Part shown: piece after piece, positions 1-12,735 of the stretch
Numbering within the stretch: position 1 is the first letter of the stretch
How the letters are laid out: each line of letters starts with the position of its first letter
DNA from: Mimachlamys varia
Taxonomy: Eukaryota > Mollusca > Bivalvia > Pectinida > Pectinidae
DNA: 64,000 nt
NCBI GenBank assembly: GCA_947623455.1
Contig: OX392534.1
Coordinates: forward strand, 39,313,426 to 39,377,425
Direction: 5' to 3'
Translations under genes and position numbers: made by a program
The notes under the pieces: model-generated
Told to the model about the DNA's origin: nothing
The model's input: the letters and a program-made list of their open reading frames with translations, nothing else
The model's database searches: none

Positions 1-3000
1 CACTATAGTACTATATCACTGTAGTGTTACACTATAGTACTATCTCACTGTAGTGTTACACTATAGTACTATATCACTGTAGTGTTACACTATAGTACTA
101 TATCACTGTAGTGTTACACTATAGTACTATCTCACTGTAGTGTAACACTATAGTATTATATCACTGTAGTGGTACACTATAGTACTATATCACTGTAGTG
201 TTACACTATAGTACTATCTCACTGTAGTGTTACACTATAGTACTATCTCACTGTAGTGTTACACTATAGTACTGTCTCACTGTAGTGTTACACTATAGTA
301 CTATCTCACTGTAGTGTTACACTATAGTACTATCTCACTGTAGTGTAACACTATAGCACTATCTCACTGTAGTGTTACACTATAGTACTATCTCATTGTA
401 GTATTACACTATAGTACTATTTCACTGTAGTGTTACACTATAGTACTATCTCACTGTAGTGTTACACTATAGTACTATCTCACTGTAGTGTTACACTATA
501 GTACTGTCTCACTGTAGTGTTACACTATAGTACTATCTCACTGTAGTGTTACACTATAGTACTATCTCACTGTAGTGTAACACTATAGCACTATCTCACT
601 GTAGTGTTACACTATAGTACTATCTCATTGTAGTATTACACTATAGTACTATTTCACTGTAGTGTTACACTATAGTACTATATCACTGTAGTGTTACACT
701 ATAGTACTATATCACTGTAGTGTTACACTATAGTACTATTTCACTGTAGTGTTACACTATAGTACTATATCACTGTAGTGTTACACTATAGTACTATATC
801 ACTGTAGTGTTACACTATAGTACTATATCACTGTAGTGTTACACTATAGTACTATATCACTGTAGTGTTATACTATAGTACTATATCACTGTAGTGTTAC
901 ACTATAGTACTATATCACTGTATTATTACACTATAGTACTATCTCACTGTAGTGTTACACTATAGTACTATATCACTGTAGTGTGACACTATAGTACTAT
1001 ATCACTGTAGTGTTACACTATAGTACTATCTCACTGTTGTGTTACACTATAGTACTATATCACTGTAGTGTTACATTATAGTACTATCTCACTGTAGTGT
1101 TACACTATAGTACTATCTCACTGTAGTGTGACACTATAGTAATATATCACTGTAGTGTTACACTATAATACTATATCACTGTAGTGTTACATTATAGTAC
1201 TATATCACTGTAGTGTTACACTATAGTACTATCTCACTGTAGTGTTACACTATAGTACTATCTCACTGTAGTGTTATACTATAGTACTATCTCACTGTAG
1301 TGTTACACTATAGCACTATCTCACTGTAGTGTTACACTATAGTACTATCTCACTGTAGTGTTACACTATAGTACTATCTCACTGTAGTGTGACACTATAG
1401 TACTATCTCACTGTAGTGTTATACTATAGTACTATCTCACTGTAGTGTTACACTATAGTACTATCTCACTGTAGTGTTACACTATAGTACTATCTCATTG
1501 TAGTGTTACACTATAGTACTATCTCACTGTAGTGTTACACTATAGTACTATATCACTGTAGTGTTATACTATAGTACTATCTCACTGTAGTGTTACACTA
1601 TAGTACTATCTCACTGTAGTGTTACACTATAGTACTATATCACTGTAGTGTTACACTATAGTACTATATCACTGTAGTGTTACACTATAGTACTATCACA
1701 CTGTAGTGTTACACTATAGTACTAACTCACTGTAGTGTTACACTATAGTACTATCTCACTGTAGTGTTACACTATAGTACTATCTCACTGTAGTGTTACA
1801 CTATAGTACTATCTCACTGTAGTGTTACACTATAGTACTATATCACTGTAGTGTTACACTATAGTACTATCTCACTGTAGTGTTACACTATAGTACTATC
1901 TCACTGTAGTGTTACACTATAGTACTATCTCACTGTAGTGTTACACTATAGTACTATCTCACTGTAGTGTTACACTATAATACTATCTCACTGTAGTGTT
2001 ACACTATCGTACTATCTCACTGTAGTGTTACACTATAGTACTATCTCACTGTAGTGTTACACTATAGTACTATCTCACTGTAGTGTTACACTATAGTACT
2101 TTATCACTGTAGTGTTACACTATAGTACTATCTCACTGTAGTGTTACACTATAGTACTATCTCACTGTAGTGTTACACTATAGTACTATATCACTGTAGT
2201 GTTACACTAACTATAGTACTATATCACTGTAGTGTTACACTATAGTACTATATCACTGTAGTGTTACACTATAGTACTATCTCATTGTAGTATTACACTA
2301 TAGTACTATTTCACTGTAGTGTTACACTATAGTACTATATCACTGTAGTGGTAAACTATAGTACTATCTCACTGTAGTGTTACACTATAGTACTATCTTA
2401 CTGTAGTGTTACACTATAGTACTATCTCACTGTAGTGTTACACTATAGTACTATCTCACTGTAGTGTTACACTATAGTACTATCTCACTGTAGTGTTACA
2501 CTATAGTACTATATCACTGTAGTGTTACACTATAATACTATATCACTGTAGTGTTACACAATAGTACTATATCACTGTAGTGTTACACTATAGTACTATA
2601 TCACTGTAGTGTTACACTATAGTACTATATCACTGTAGTGTTACACTATAGTACTATATCACTGTAGTGTTACACTATAGTACTATATCACTATAGTACT
2701 ATCTCACTATAGTACTATCTCACTGTAGTGTTACACTATAGTACTATATCACTGTAGTGTTACACAATAGTACTATATCACTGTAGTGTTACACTATATT
2801 ACTATCTCACTATAGTACTATCTCACTTTAGTGTTACACTATAGTACTATCTCACTGTAGTGTTACACTATAGTACTATCTCACTATAGTACTATCTCAC
2901 TGTAGTGTTACACTATAGTACTATCTCACTATAGTACTATCTCACTATAGTGTTACACTATAGTACTATCTCACTATAGTGTTACACTATAGTACTATCT

Positions 3001-5584
3001 CAATATAGTACTATATCACTGTAGTGTTACACTATAGTACTATCTCACTATAGTGTTACACTATAGTACTATCACACTGTAGTGTTACACTATAGTACTA
3101 TATCACTGTAGTGTTACACTATAGTACTATATCACTGTAGTGTGACACTATAGTACTATTTCACTGTAGTGTTACACTATAGTACTATATCACTGTAGTG
3201 TTATACTATAGGACTATATCACTGTAGTGTTACACTATAGCACTATCTCACTTTAGTGTTACACTATAGTACTATCTCACTGTAGTGTTACACTATAGTA
3301 CTATATCACTGTAGTGTTACACTATAGTACTGTCTAACTGTAGTGTTACACTATAGTACTATATCACTGTAGTGTTATACTATAGCACTACCTCACTGTA
3401 GTGTAACACTATAGTACTATCTCACTGTAGTGTTACACTATAGTACTATATCACTGTAGTGTTACACTATAGTACTATTTCATTGTAGTGTTACACTATA
3501 GTACTATCTCACTGTAGTGTTACACTATAGTACTATATCACTGTAGTGTTACACTATAGTACTATATCACTGTAGTGTTACACTATAGTACTATCTCACT
3601 GTAGTGTTACACTATAGTACTATATCACTGTAGTGTTACACTATAATATTATCTCAATGTAGTGTTACATTATAGTACTATATCACTGTAGTGGTAAACT
3701 ATAATACTATCTCACTGTAGTGTTACACTATAGTACTATCTCACTGTAGTGTTACACTATAGTACTATCTCACTTTAGTGTTACACTATAGTACTATCTC
3801 ACTGTAGTGTTACACTATAGTACTATCTCACTGTAGTGTTACACTATAGTACTATCTCACTGTAGTGTTACACTATAGTACTATATCACTGTAGTGTTAC
3901 ACTATAATACTATATCACTGTAGTGTTACACAATAGTACTATATCACTGTAGTGTTACACTATAGTACTATATCACTGTAGTGTTACACTATAGTACTAT
4001 ATCACTGTAGTGTTACACTATAGTACTATATCACTGTAGTGTTACACTATAGTACTATATCACTATAGTACTATCTCACTATAGTACTATCTCACTGTAG
4101 TGTTACACTATAGTACTATATCACTGTAGTGTTACACAATAGTACTATATCACTGTAGTGTTACACTATATTACTATCTCACTATAGTACTATCTCACTA
4201 TAGTGTTACACTATAGTACTATCTCACTGTAGTGTTACACTATAGTACTATCTCACTATAGTACTATCTCACTGTAGTGTTACACTATAGTACTATCTCA
4301 CTATAGTACTATCTCACTATAGTGTTACACTATAGTACTATCTCACTATAGTGTTACACTATAGTACTATCTCAATATAGTACTATATCACTGTAGTGTT
4401 ACACTATAGTACTATCTCACTATAGTGTTACACTATAGTACTATCTCACTGTAGTGTTACACTATAGTACTATCACACTGTAGTGTTACACTATAGTACT
4501 ATATCACTGTAGTGTTACACTATAGTACTATATCACTGTAGTGTGACACTATAGTACTATTTCACTGTAGTGTTACACTATAGTACTATATCACTGTAGT
4601 GTTACACTATAGTACTATCTCACTGTAGTGTTACACTATAGTACTATATCACTGTAGTGTGACACTATAGTACTATCTCACTGTAGTGTTACACTATAGT
4701 ACTATATCACTGTAGTGTTACACTATAGTACTATTTCACTGTAGTGTTACACTATAGTACTATCTCACTGTAGTGTTACACTATAGTACTATATCACTGT
4801 AGTGTTATACTATAGGACTATATCACTGTAGTGTTACACTATAGCACTATCTCACTTTAGTGTTACACTATAGTACTATCTCACTGTAGTGTTACACTAA
4901 GTACTATATCACTGTAGTGTTACACTATAGTACTGTCTAACTGTAGTGTTACACTATAGTACTATATCACTGTAGTGTTATACTATAGCACTACCTCACT
5001 GTAGTGTAACACTATAGTACTATCTCACTGTAGTGTTACACTATAGTACTATATCACTGTAGTGTTACACTATAGAACTATTTCACTGTAGTGTTACACT
5101 ATAGTACTATTTCATTGTAGTGTTACACTATAGTACTATCTCACTGTAGTGTTACACTATAGTACTATATCACTGTAGTGTTACACTATAGTACTATTTC
5201 ACTGTAGTGTTACACTATAGTACTATTTCATTGTAGTGTTACACTATAGTACTATCTCATTGTAGTGTTACACTATAGTACTATCTCACTGTAGTGTTAC
5301 ACTATAGTACTATATCACTGTAGTGTTACACTATAGTACTATATCACTGTAGTGTTACACTATAGTACTATATCACTGTAGTGTTACACTATAGTACTAT
5401 ATCACTGTAGTGTTACACTATAGTACTATATCACTGTAGTGTTACACTATAGTACTATATCACTGTAGTGTTACACTATAGGACTATATCACTGTAGTGT
5501 TACACTATAGTACTATCTCACTGTAGTGTTACACTATAGTACTATATCACTGTAGTGTTACACTATAGCACTATATCACTGTAG
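1..5584. repeat. 29-bp minisatellite array, about 190 copies
   Basis: The array runs from the first base, so it is truncated by the window edge, and stops abruptly at 5584 where unique sequence begins. Each 29-bp unit has two dyads: the core TATAGTACTATA, a 12-bp perfect palindrome in the 'atat' variant and 10 bp in the 'atctc' variant, and TAGTGTTACACTA, which has 6-bp arms around one base. Point variants such as TAGCACT, TTTCACT, TGTAACAC and CTCATTG mark longer blocks. A block of eight units (232 bp) is repeated at 341 and 573. A larger block starting near 2348 recurs near 3691. Local unit-length disruptions occur near 2209 (4-base insertion) and 4898 (short deletion). No coding potential is seen. 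Confidence 0.97.
2340..4870. repeat. higher-order duplication inside the 29-bp array
   Basis: Rare variants line up at a shifting but unit-consistent offset. GTGGTAAACTATA is at 2348 and 3691 (offset 1343). The CACTATAGTACT double-palindrome cluster is at 2691 and 4063 (1372), and CAATATAG at 3001 and 4373 (1372). TATACTATAGGACTA is at 3202 and 4806 (1604). The offset changes by 29 and then by 232, i.e. by one and by eight units. The block was therefore duplicated and one copy later gained whole units. Confidence 0.85.
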
Positions 5585-8051
5585 ACCAATGTCAATTAAC
5601 TAGTACATAGGCTTTATAAAATGTAGTACTGTTTAAATGAGGTGCTCTTTTTGTATTTCTCTTAGAACTGAAATGTGTTCCCAAGATTCTGTTGTTACTT
5701 CATTATCTTTAATTACTAATTATTAATTGTTTTCATATGATCAATTCCTGTGGCAATGCTATATTTTTTATAATAGGATATCGTGTGTATTGGAACGTTG
5801 TGAGATTATTAATATTTTTCGTGTTTTCTGCAGTAGCATTATATTTCCGGACGTTATACGGCCATAAATTGACATGCGTACACGTTATACCCCATAACAA
5901 AAGTTGAGAAACTCAGCAAAGTCCTTGGCATATACATACTATCGCAATAAACTCGTTCTTTACCAAACTGATAGAATCGTATAGTCGTGTTATCATAATA
6001 CGTTAACAGGTAACCTATATATGAAGTTCCAAAATATAATAAATCCAATGATGTTTCAAAGCCTTTTGGAAGGTGCACACTCCGTTGCTTTTCCCTCTAA
6101 TGTTTATCTAGCTTGACATTTTGTTCTGATAAAAGATGATTTGATCAAATAATACAGAAAAATAATAATTGCAGTAAAACATATTTACCTCTTTCTTTCT
6201 TGTATTGTTCCTCAAATACTTCCAAAAAATTGTAATTTCTTGATGCAATCACATTCGTTTGTCAACACCAGCTAGACTTATCCCATAGCTCGATAGGGTA
6301 TGTATAACTTCTAAATCACCGTTATGTCACGGTCAATCCTGACTCCGGAACGGTAACTCCATCCTCATGGTCGTCATTTACATGGCTATCCTTAAACCGT
6401 CATATAGTTCACACGTAATCGCCTGTATCTCTTATAAAACGTTTCATCTCCACCACTGAAAACGTACCCCGAAATTGACCGGTTAGTTTCCAGACTTATA
6501 CATGTAGACAAACAGATTGATTTTAAGGATGAACAACACTGGTCAAAACGTGTGTATAATTTTCTTTAACGAAACAGAAAAATCTTTGATCGTGAATTCG
6601 GCCAAGTGGAAAGGGTTCAGCGGCTATGTAATTTGGATTTTACACGGTCAATTGGTCGAGCTGTAGCGCGTGGTAGTAGAGACAATACGTACCGATCCCT
6701 ACACAATGGGGGTTAATTGAGGAGATCAGTGGTCTAATCTAGTGCGAGCGCTCTGGCTTCTGGCTTCTCGCTAATCCGGATTACCGAAACCACTGGCCAC
6801 TTTGTGCCGGCCAAGTAGAGGTGAAGATATCGGATAAACTCAAGAACTCTTATCGGGATTAAACGACACACTTAAAGTGGTAAGAAGTAACACATACTTG
6901 TGTTAATCGTGTAGGCTTTACCTGTAATATGATCGTACGGTAATTATGTTTTCTCGACAACGTTTACAGGTAAACATAGCTAATTAACCCATTTCTCGCG
7001 CTATCATCTTTGATCGATGTGACCTGCCTGATGAACAACTCGACTAATCTGACACGCAAGGCACTGTCTCTTAAAATTCATAAAGCTATGTGCATGCAAT
7101 GTTAAGCTACGATAACGTCCAAGGACTCCGGTACAGTCTATTCACACGGTGATATTATAAAACATAAAACTTCCATCCGCCAAATTTCTGTACGAAATTC
7201 ACAAAGAACGTACGTAGTCCAAGAAAACTGCTTGTAGAAAATACCAATTTGTTGTTTCATGTGTTTGCTCGCCCGAAGAAGCCAGTTGTGAAATCACGTG
7301 TATTTATGAATGAATGAATAGAATGCCCTCGCCCATCCGTTTGCAGTGACCAAGCTGTAAAACAGACCCGGGAATACAAGTTAAGCGGGGCAAACAGCAA
7401 TCTACGGGTGCTCTTCGACTGAGGAAAAATGATAGTAACATAGGGCGTCTTTAGGAAGGCATGGCTGCTATTTTTGAAAATCGAAACCTATCTATAGGAG
7501 TCAGCATGTGTTTCTCCTCTCCGAGTCTGCATCCCTTTCACTGTAACATTTTACAACAACCTACAAACATTTCCTCGACGTTCACTACGCACCTTCGGTA
7601 ATCAATTTGTAAGCTTTGGTATTGTTTTCGCCGTGCTTGAAACAGATCTGGAATGTTTTATTGTACAATTAATCAAAGTATTTACTTCTTGTAATCTTTC
7701 TGCTGGATACAAGGTAAATATTTAACATTTTAGCATCGTGTTGACCGTATTAATGTGTTAGCCTGCGTCTAACGTATTAGAAAGGGCGGCGCGCTCTCTA
7801 CTTCTGAACGTGCATCAAACATCTCCCCACCACAAGGTAGATATTTTAAGAAAATCCACGCTTTTATAAATAAACTTGGATCCCCATAAATATCACAAGG
7901 CGTAATATTTCTCTTTGATATCTTGTTACTGGATACCATTTTTTGTTTTGAAAATAAACAACATTTCCTAGATTGCAATTAATATGTTTTCTGCGTAAGC
8001 CAAACCAACTTATATGATAAAAACGAGCAACTTCAAAGTATAAACTCTATC
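5585..8051. other. unique A+T-rich intergenic sequence, no gene seen
   Basis: After the satellite ends there are about 2.5 kb of non-repetitive sequence. The longest open frames are 60-75 codons with no recognisable domain and no convincing splice architecture. The stretch 6640-6830 is somewhat richer in G+C than its surroundings. I see no RNA gene or terminal repeats here. Confidence 0.6.
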
Positions 8052-8345
8052 CTCATTTAACACGAACCAACAGGTAAAACATTAATCCTTACTCTCATTT
8101 AACTCGAACTGATAGGTGGATTATCGACGTAATATCTCATTTAACACGAACTAACAGCTAAAACATTCATCCTTACTCTCATTTAACTCGAACTAATAGG
8201 TGGATTATCGACGTAATATCTCATTTAACACGAACTAACAGCTAAAACATTCATCCTTACTCTCATTTAACTCGAACTAATAGGTGGATTATTGACGTAA
8301 TATCTCATTTAATACGGATTAACAGGTAAATCATTAATTTTTTCT
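8052..8345. repeat. 84-bp tandem repeat made of two 42-bp half units, decaying to 8640
   Basis: CTCATTTAACACGAAC starts at 8052, 8136 and 8220, and a diverged copy starts at 8304, giving an exact 84-bp period. Inside each unit a second CTCATTTAACTCGAAC lies about 42 bp on, so the unit is an ancient dimer. Downstream to about 8640 the pattern continues in decayed form, with repeated ACGAATTTATAGGTAA-like and ACACAAA-like pieces about 40 bp apart. The array appears to have been longer and to have eroded on its right side. Confidence 0.88.
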
Positions 8346-8645
8346 ACAATTTTTCAGGAATAAAGGTAAAGAAAACACCGTTTCATATTCCATACGAATT
8401 TATAGGTAAATCATTGATCCTATCTCGTATTTAACACAAATTTATAGGCAATACATTAACCATACCTTCTAATTTTAAACGAATTTATAAGTAAGGCTTA
8501 ATCCATATCTTCTAATTAACACAAACGCCTTTTTTACAAGAACAAAAGAATAAAGTATTAACCATATCTCCTTATTTACACAAACTTATAGGTAAAACGT
8601 TCACCCTATCATTCAGTTCTCACAAATGTATACGTGTAGTTAGGT

Positions 8646-8999
8646 TTGAAAATGTTTTAAAAATGAAAAACTTAAACAAGTCACATTATGTATTCCACTA
8701 CATTATGTTTGCTCTAAATACAGTTTCTGTATATTACTTTCTTCAGCAAAGTCTTGCGAGTGTGTCAATTCATCATTATATTTGTATATTTAAAAAATAA
8801 GGTTACGTACTTAAAAGTCGAGTACGCCAAAATAAGTATGTTTAAAATATAATAAACAAACAAATTGTTTATTTCAGAGTCGGGTTTATCGAAAACTCAA
8901 TGGCTATCTTACAAAGTGTTTTTAAAATAAGTTATTACGTAACTACACATTCACACCTTTAACTTGCAGTGTGAGGCTTACGCTGTGAATATCTTGTTA
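8646..8999. other. unique A+T-rich sequence, nothing recognised
   Basis: A short non-repetitive stretch with no ORF of note, between the eroding 84-bp repeat and the SINE-like element at 9010. Confidence 0.5.
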
Positions 9000-9009
9000 T
9001 CTAGTTAGC

Positions 9010-9260
9010 ACTCCGGCCTGTCAGGTGGTCGAGATTCGATACCCAAAGTCGTCGTAAGCATGGGATTTTCAGAGAAATTTTTCTCTTGCCCACATAACTC
9101 CAATAATCAAAATGGAGTATAAAATGAACAGGAACTAGTGTTGCGTTAACTGCTCTTGTGCATTCAAGCGAGGTGGCCCTATAAAAGATGCCATTGGAAG
9201 CACGGTCCCAGTACCAACATAGTACAATACATATCCAGCAAACATACAGGCATACACACA
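9010..9260 (+). mobile_element. possible degenerate tRNA-derived SINE
   Basis: GTTAGCACTCCGGCC followed about 20 bases later by GAGATTCGATACCC resembles the A-box and B-box of an RNA polymerase III promoter in a tRNA-like head. The following body of about 180 bp contains GTGGCCCTATAAAAGATGCC. Box spacing is shorter than ideal, and I could not find a target-site duplication. This is a family-level guess; it could equally be the body of another interspersed repeat. Confidence 0.35.
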
Positions 9261-10261
9261 TAAGGATATATTAGCTAGGTGGCATCAGACTAGTAGTTAG
9301 CAACTGATAAGGCAGCTCCTGCGAATTCCTCAGAATAGTATTGATTTATGTACATATTAATTGTATACATTTTATATCTATGTACTGAAAGGCGCATAGA
9401 GTGGATTATGTTAGCTAGATAGGGCCTTAAATAAAATGTTGTATAGTTTTTTGTTTTTTTTTTTTAATTTTATAATCCTGCGATTTGTGAAATTCTAAAA
9501 AAAAGCTCCGGAATAACGTACCATGGTTACACAAACTGAGATTTTCTGATAGCTATTGTTTTCTCCTCATTTTGGTTATTAGTGGTGCGTTGTGCTCGTT
9601 GATAACTTCACGTGTAGAATTGAGATAGAAATAGTCACTTCCGCCGGAAACACACTACATTTACAGTTTTCTTTTCTGTATGTTTGCACTTTCGATGAGA
9701 CTCGTACATCACAGTTTACAAGATGGTTGGTGGGGGCTTGCTTAGAAACCTGACAACAGAGGTGTTCACAACATCAAAGACAACCACGAAACACCAGACC
9801 AGGTACGAAATTGATTTACGTTTTGCAATTAAAGGTAACATAACAAAGTAGAGCTCACAAGATCATGATTTAATGACAGGTGATAGAAAACAGTTATACA
9901 GGTGAGAATTAAGAATGGGTTAGAGGGAATAAGGAAGGTAGTTCACAGTGAATTGCACACGACTGTAGTTCACACTTTTTTTCGAGGCCAATGATCGTAA
10001 TCAGGTCATCTACAATTTGGCATCTGTTTTTAGTTAAGGTCATCTTTATAGTTCTTTCTAATTCTTTATACAATAACGTATTTTAAAACTATGGAAACTA
10101 TGAGTATAATTTTTAATTTGGATATATGTCTCACGAAGTTAAAGGGTTTTAACTTTAAGTAACGAGGACCCTTTTTCGTATTGACAGTCTCCATCTTTGT
10201 CATATACATGTATGTCCATTCTTCTACCTTTAACCTGTTGGACATAATCCTTTTTCAACGG
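9261..10261. other. unique sequence with a T-rich run; no confirmed gene
   Basis: It contains a T-rich run at about 9443-9465. At 9723 an ATG in good context opens a frame that stays open to a possible splice donor at 9803 (AG|GTACGA), giving 26 codons with no recognised domain. This is too little to call an exon. Confidence 0.45.
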
Positions 10262-10935
10262 TTTCCTTTCTAATGAAGACACCCCCTACTAATTTTACCC
10301 CTCCACTGGTGTCCTCCTTTGCGCCCCTATCTTACCCCTCCAATGATGTCCCGTCTTTGCGCCCCTGCCTTGCCTGCCCCTCTCATGATGTCATTCTTTA
10401 GCGCCTCCCCTCCATTGCCCCGTCAACTGATACTTCAATTGCCCCTTCACTGTTGCTTTTTCTTTTCATCCCTACATTGCCCCTCTACTTGTGATTCCCA
10501 GTTTAACCCCTCCTGCCATCACCTATCCGCTAGTACTTCTGCTTTGCTTCTCACCTCCTTTGTCCCGTCATTGGTTGTCTCACCTTTGTACATGTATCAA
10601 TCCATTGTCCATTTACTGGTTTTCCAATGTTTGCCACTCTAATTGGTCCCTCTTTTACCCCTTCCCTCAACTAGGTCCATTGCTTGCCCCTCCAGCGGGC
10701 CACTCTTATGCCCCCTCCTCAACTTGGACCAATTTTTGCCACTCTACTTGATCCCTCTTTTACCCCCTCCCTCAAATGGGTACATTGTTTGTCCCTCCCC
10801 TGGGCCCCTCTTTTGTCCCCTCCACCGCTGTTTCTCCTGTGCGCCCCTACCAGCGTATCCTTCCCGTGTCTCCTTTCCTAGTCTGACATCTATGACGGAC
10901 GTACGCCTTGGGTTAGGGCCAGCGTCAAATGTTGT
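10262..10935. repeat. pyrimidine-rich degenerate repeat
   Basis: The + strand is strongly C+T rich, with many CCCCTCC runs. At least one internal duplication is visible: CCCTCTTTTACCCC-TCCCTCAA followed by GTCCATTGCTTG or GTACATTGTTTG occurs at about 10648 and 10751, about 103 bp apart. Overlapping open frames on the + strand (up to 107 codons) are rich in Pro, Ser and Leu, as expected from low-complexity pyrimidine DNA, and are open in several frames at once. I do not regard them as genes. Confidence 0.7.
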
Positions 10936-12700
10936 ATCTCGATAGTAATCGACGACGTTTCAATACAGAGTGAGTTGGTGGAGAACTCTCTAGATCGGAA
11001 ACTGCCGATAAACGTGTCATATTGGAATTTTAATAAATTATCAACAAATCCATATGAACCATCGGGGAGCTAAATGCACTCAAGGGCTCCATAAACGCTA
11101 TATAGGCCAAGGAGGAATCATGTTAGTATCATGAAATGTTATTATTGTTTCTAATGTCTAAATAATTCAATCTTCATGTGAAGACACCGGGGGAATTTGA
11201 ACAGTTCTTTCTGTACATGTTTGTAGCTAGCATATGTCCGTCTGTTTGTATCGGTATTTCGGACGTCTGTCTGTTTGTTCGTCCGTACATACATACATTA
11301 AATCTGTTCGACCTATTATAAATGTACGTTTAAAACAAATATATATACCTCCTATCCATTCCTATCTTAATGCTATACCATACTTAACCTTAAGAAACTT
11401 GATTCAATCGAGAAAACAAACTACTATTTCCTTAACGGAACGACAATACATGTTTTATTGTAAATAGATACATTGAGTAATGGCTCAATTTTAAAATGTA
11501 TCGGAACGTTTGCATTTGCTGTCATTTGCGACAGTTACTTGAAACTCTTAGAGTATGACTCCTCTTTCTCAGTGCCACAGAGTGTCCCAAATACAGGAAA
11601 TATGACCGGGAATGCTCGAGCACGGATTCAGATTCACTGCTATACAGATACAACATGATATTGGAGGCTTCATTCGGAAGGTGTGGTTTTTCTTGAATAC
11701 GTTTTTCTTGAATACGTTTTTCTTTATTATTCATTGCACTCGTGGGAATGTCCGAAAAGTACATCATACAAGTATAATTTTTATGATATGAAACGTGACA
11801 CTGTTGATGTTTGTCCGCGTGTTGGTAAATTCACAGTATGTACATCCTATTATGTCTGTCTGTCCGTCCGTATGCACCTGTTGACCTCCACATACTCACA
11901 GTAATGTGTGTTATGAAGATAAGAACTCATTCAGCTTTTTTATGTAAAACATGGTTGTACCGGCGCGGTAGGGCCGATTCCTGGTACTCCCAAGCACAAT
12001 TTATTTTTGATATCATCTGAAACATAACTTAACGACTTTCAAATGATGCAGCGTCGTTTGTACGGTTGACTGAACATGCGTACAAACGCACAGCATCGCC
12101 GATCCTACACGAACTTCCGGTTTCCAACGGAAAGGGCAAGCGATGACAAAAAACGTGATTTTATCTACAAAAAAAAACGTGCTTTTATCTATACATATGT
12201 AATCTTTTAGCACATCTAGGCCATCAAGTATTTACCGATAAGTTAGCCTTTGACATTATAATTGAAGACGAACAATCAAAAATTATTTTTGAACTGATGG
12301 AAGAACTGATACCACTGTTGGTAAGAGCTGAATTCAATTAAGGGCTAGATTTGTGATGAGTCATGAGATTTCACGCGACCTTTTGTGACAGTGTGTATGT
12401 GATGACGAGATGTCCGTTAAGTACTTGATGGACAATTTATGTGGTTTTATTTAGATTTAGTGAATGACATTGACAATCCAGAAACATGTCTAAGCAATAG
12501 GATTACACCAACCCAGCCAACCACTTCTTCATTTTTATACGAGAATATATTACACACCCTAGATCACAAACAGTTCAGGAATCAGGTAGCAGGCACAACT
12601 ATAGTAAACGTCCTCTTTGTTCAATGTTAAACAGTATATATCATATCATTAGCAAGGAGAGACAACTAGAAGCTTTCACAAAGATGCATTCTGCAGTTAC
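10936..12700. other. unique intergenic sequence with small microsatellites
   Basis: It holds short simple repeats only: a 15-bp motif TTTTTCTTGAATACG repeated about 2.5 times at 11690-11725, and TCTGTCTGTCCGTCC at about 11852-11868. Overlapping 60-80 codon frames on both strands show no recognisable domain. Confidence 0.6.
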
Positions 12701-12706
12701 AAATAA

Positions 12707-12735
12707 AAGTATTCAAGTTCAAGTTCAAGTTCTTT
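12707..12735. repeat. hexanucleotide repeat (TTCAAG)n
   Basis: Four to five copies of the six-base unit TTCAAG lie at this site and run into CTTTTATTACTTTAAGTC. Such simple tails can mark the end of a retroposed copy. No element body is recognisable on either side. Confidence 0.7.

Noticed and set aside
1..5584. CRISPR-like array
   Set aside because: Units are contiguous with no unique spacers, and the genome looks eukaryotic.
10319..10945. Overlapping Pro/Ser/Leu-rich plus-strand frames
   Set aside because: Pyrimidine-rich low-complexity DNA lacks stop codons in several frames at once; there is no domain or splice context.
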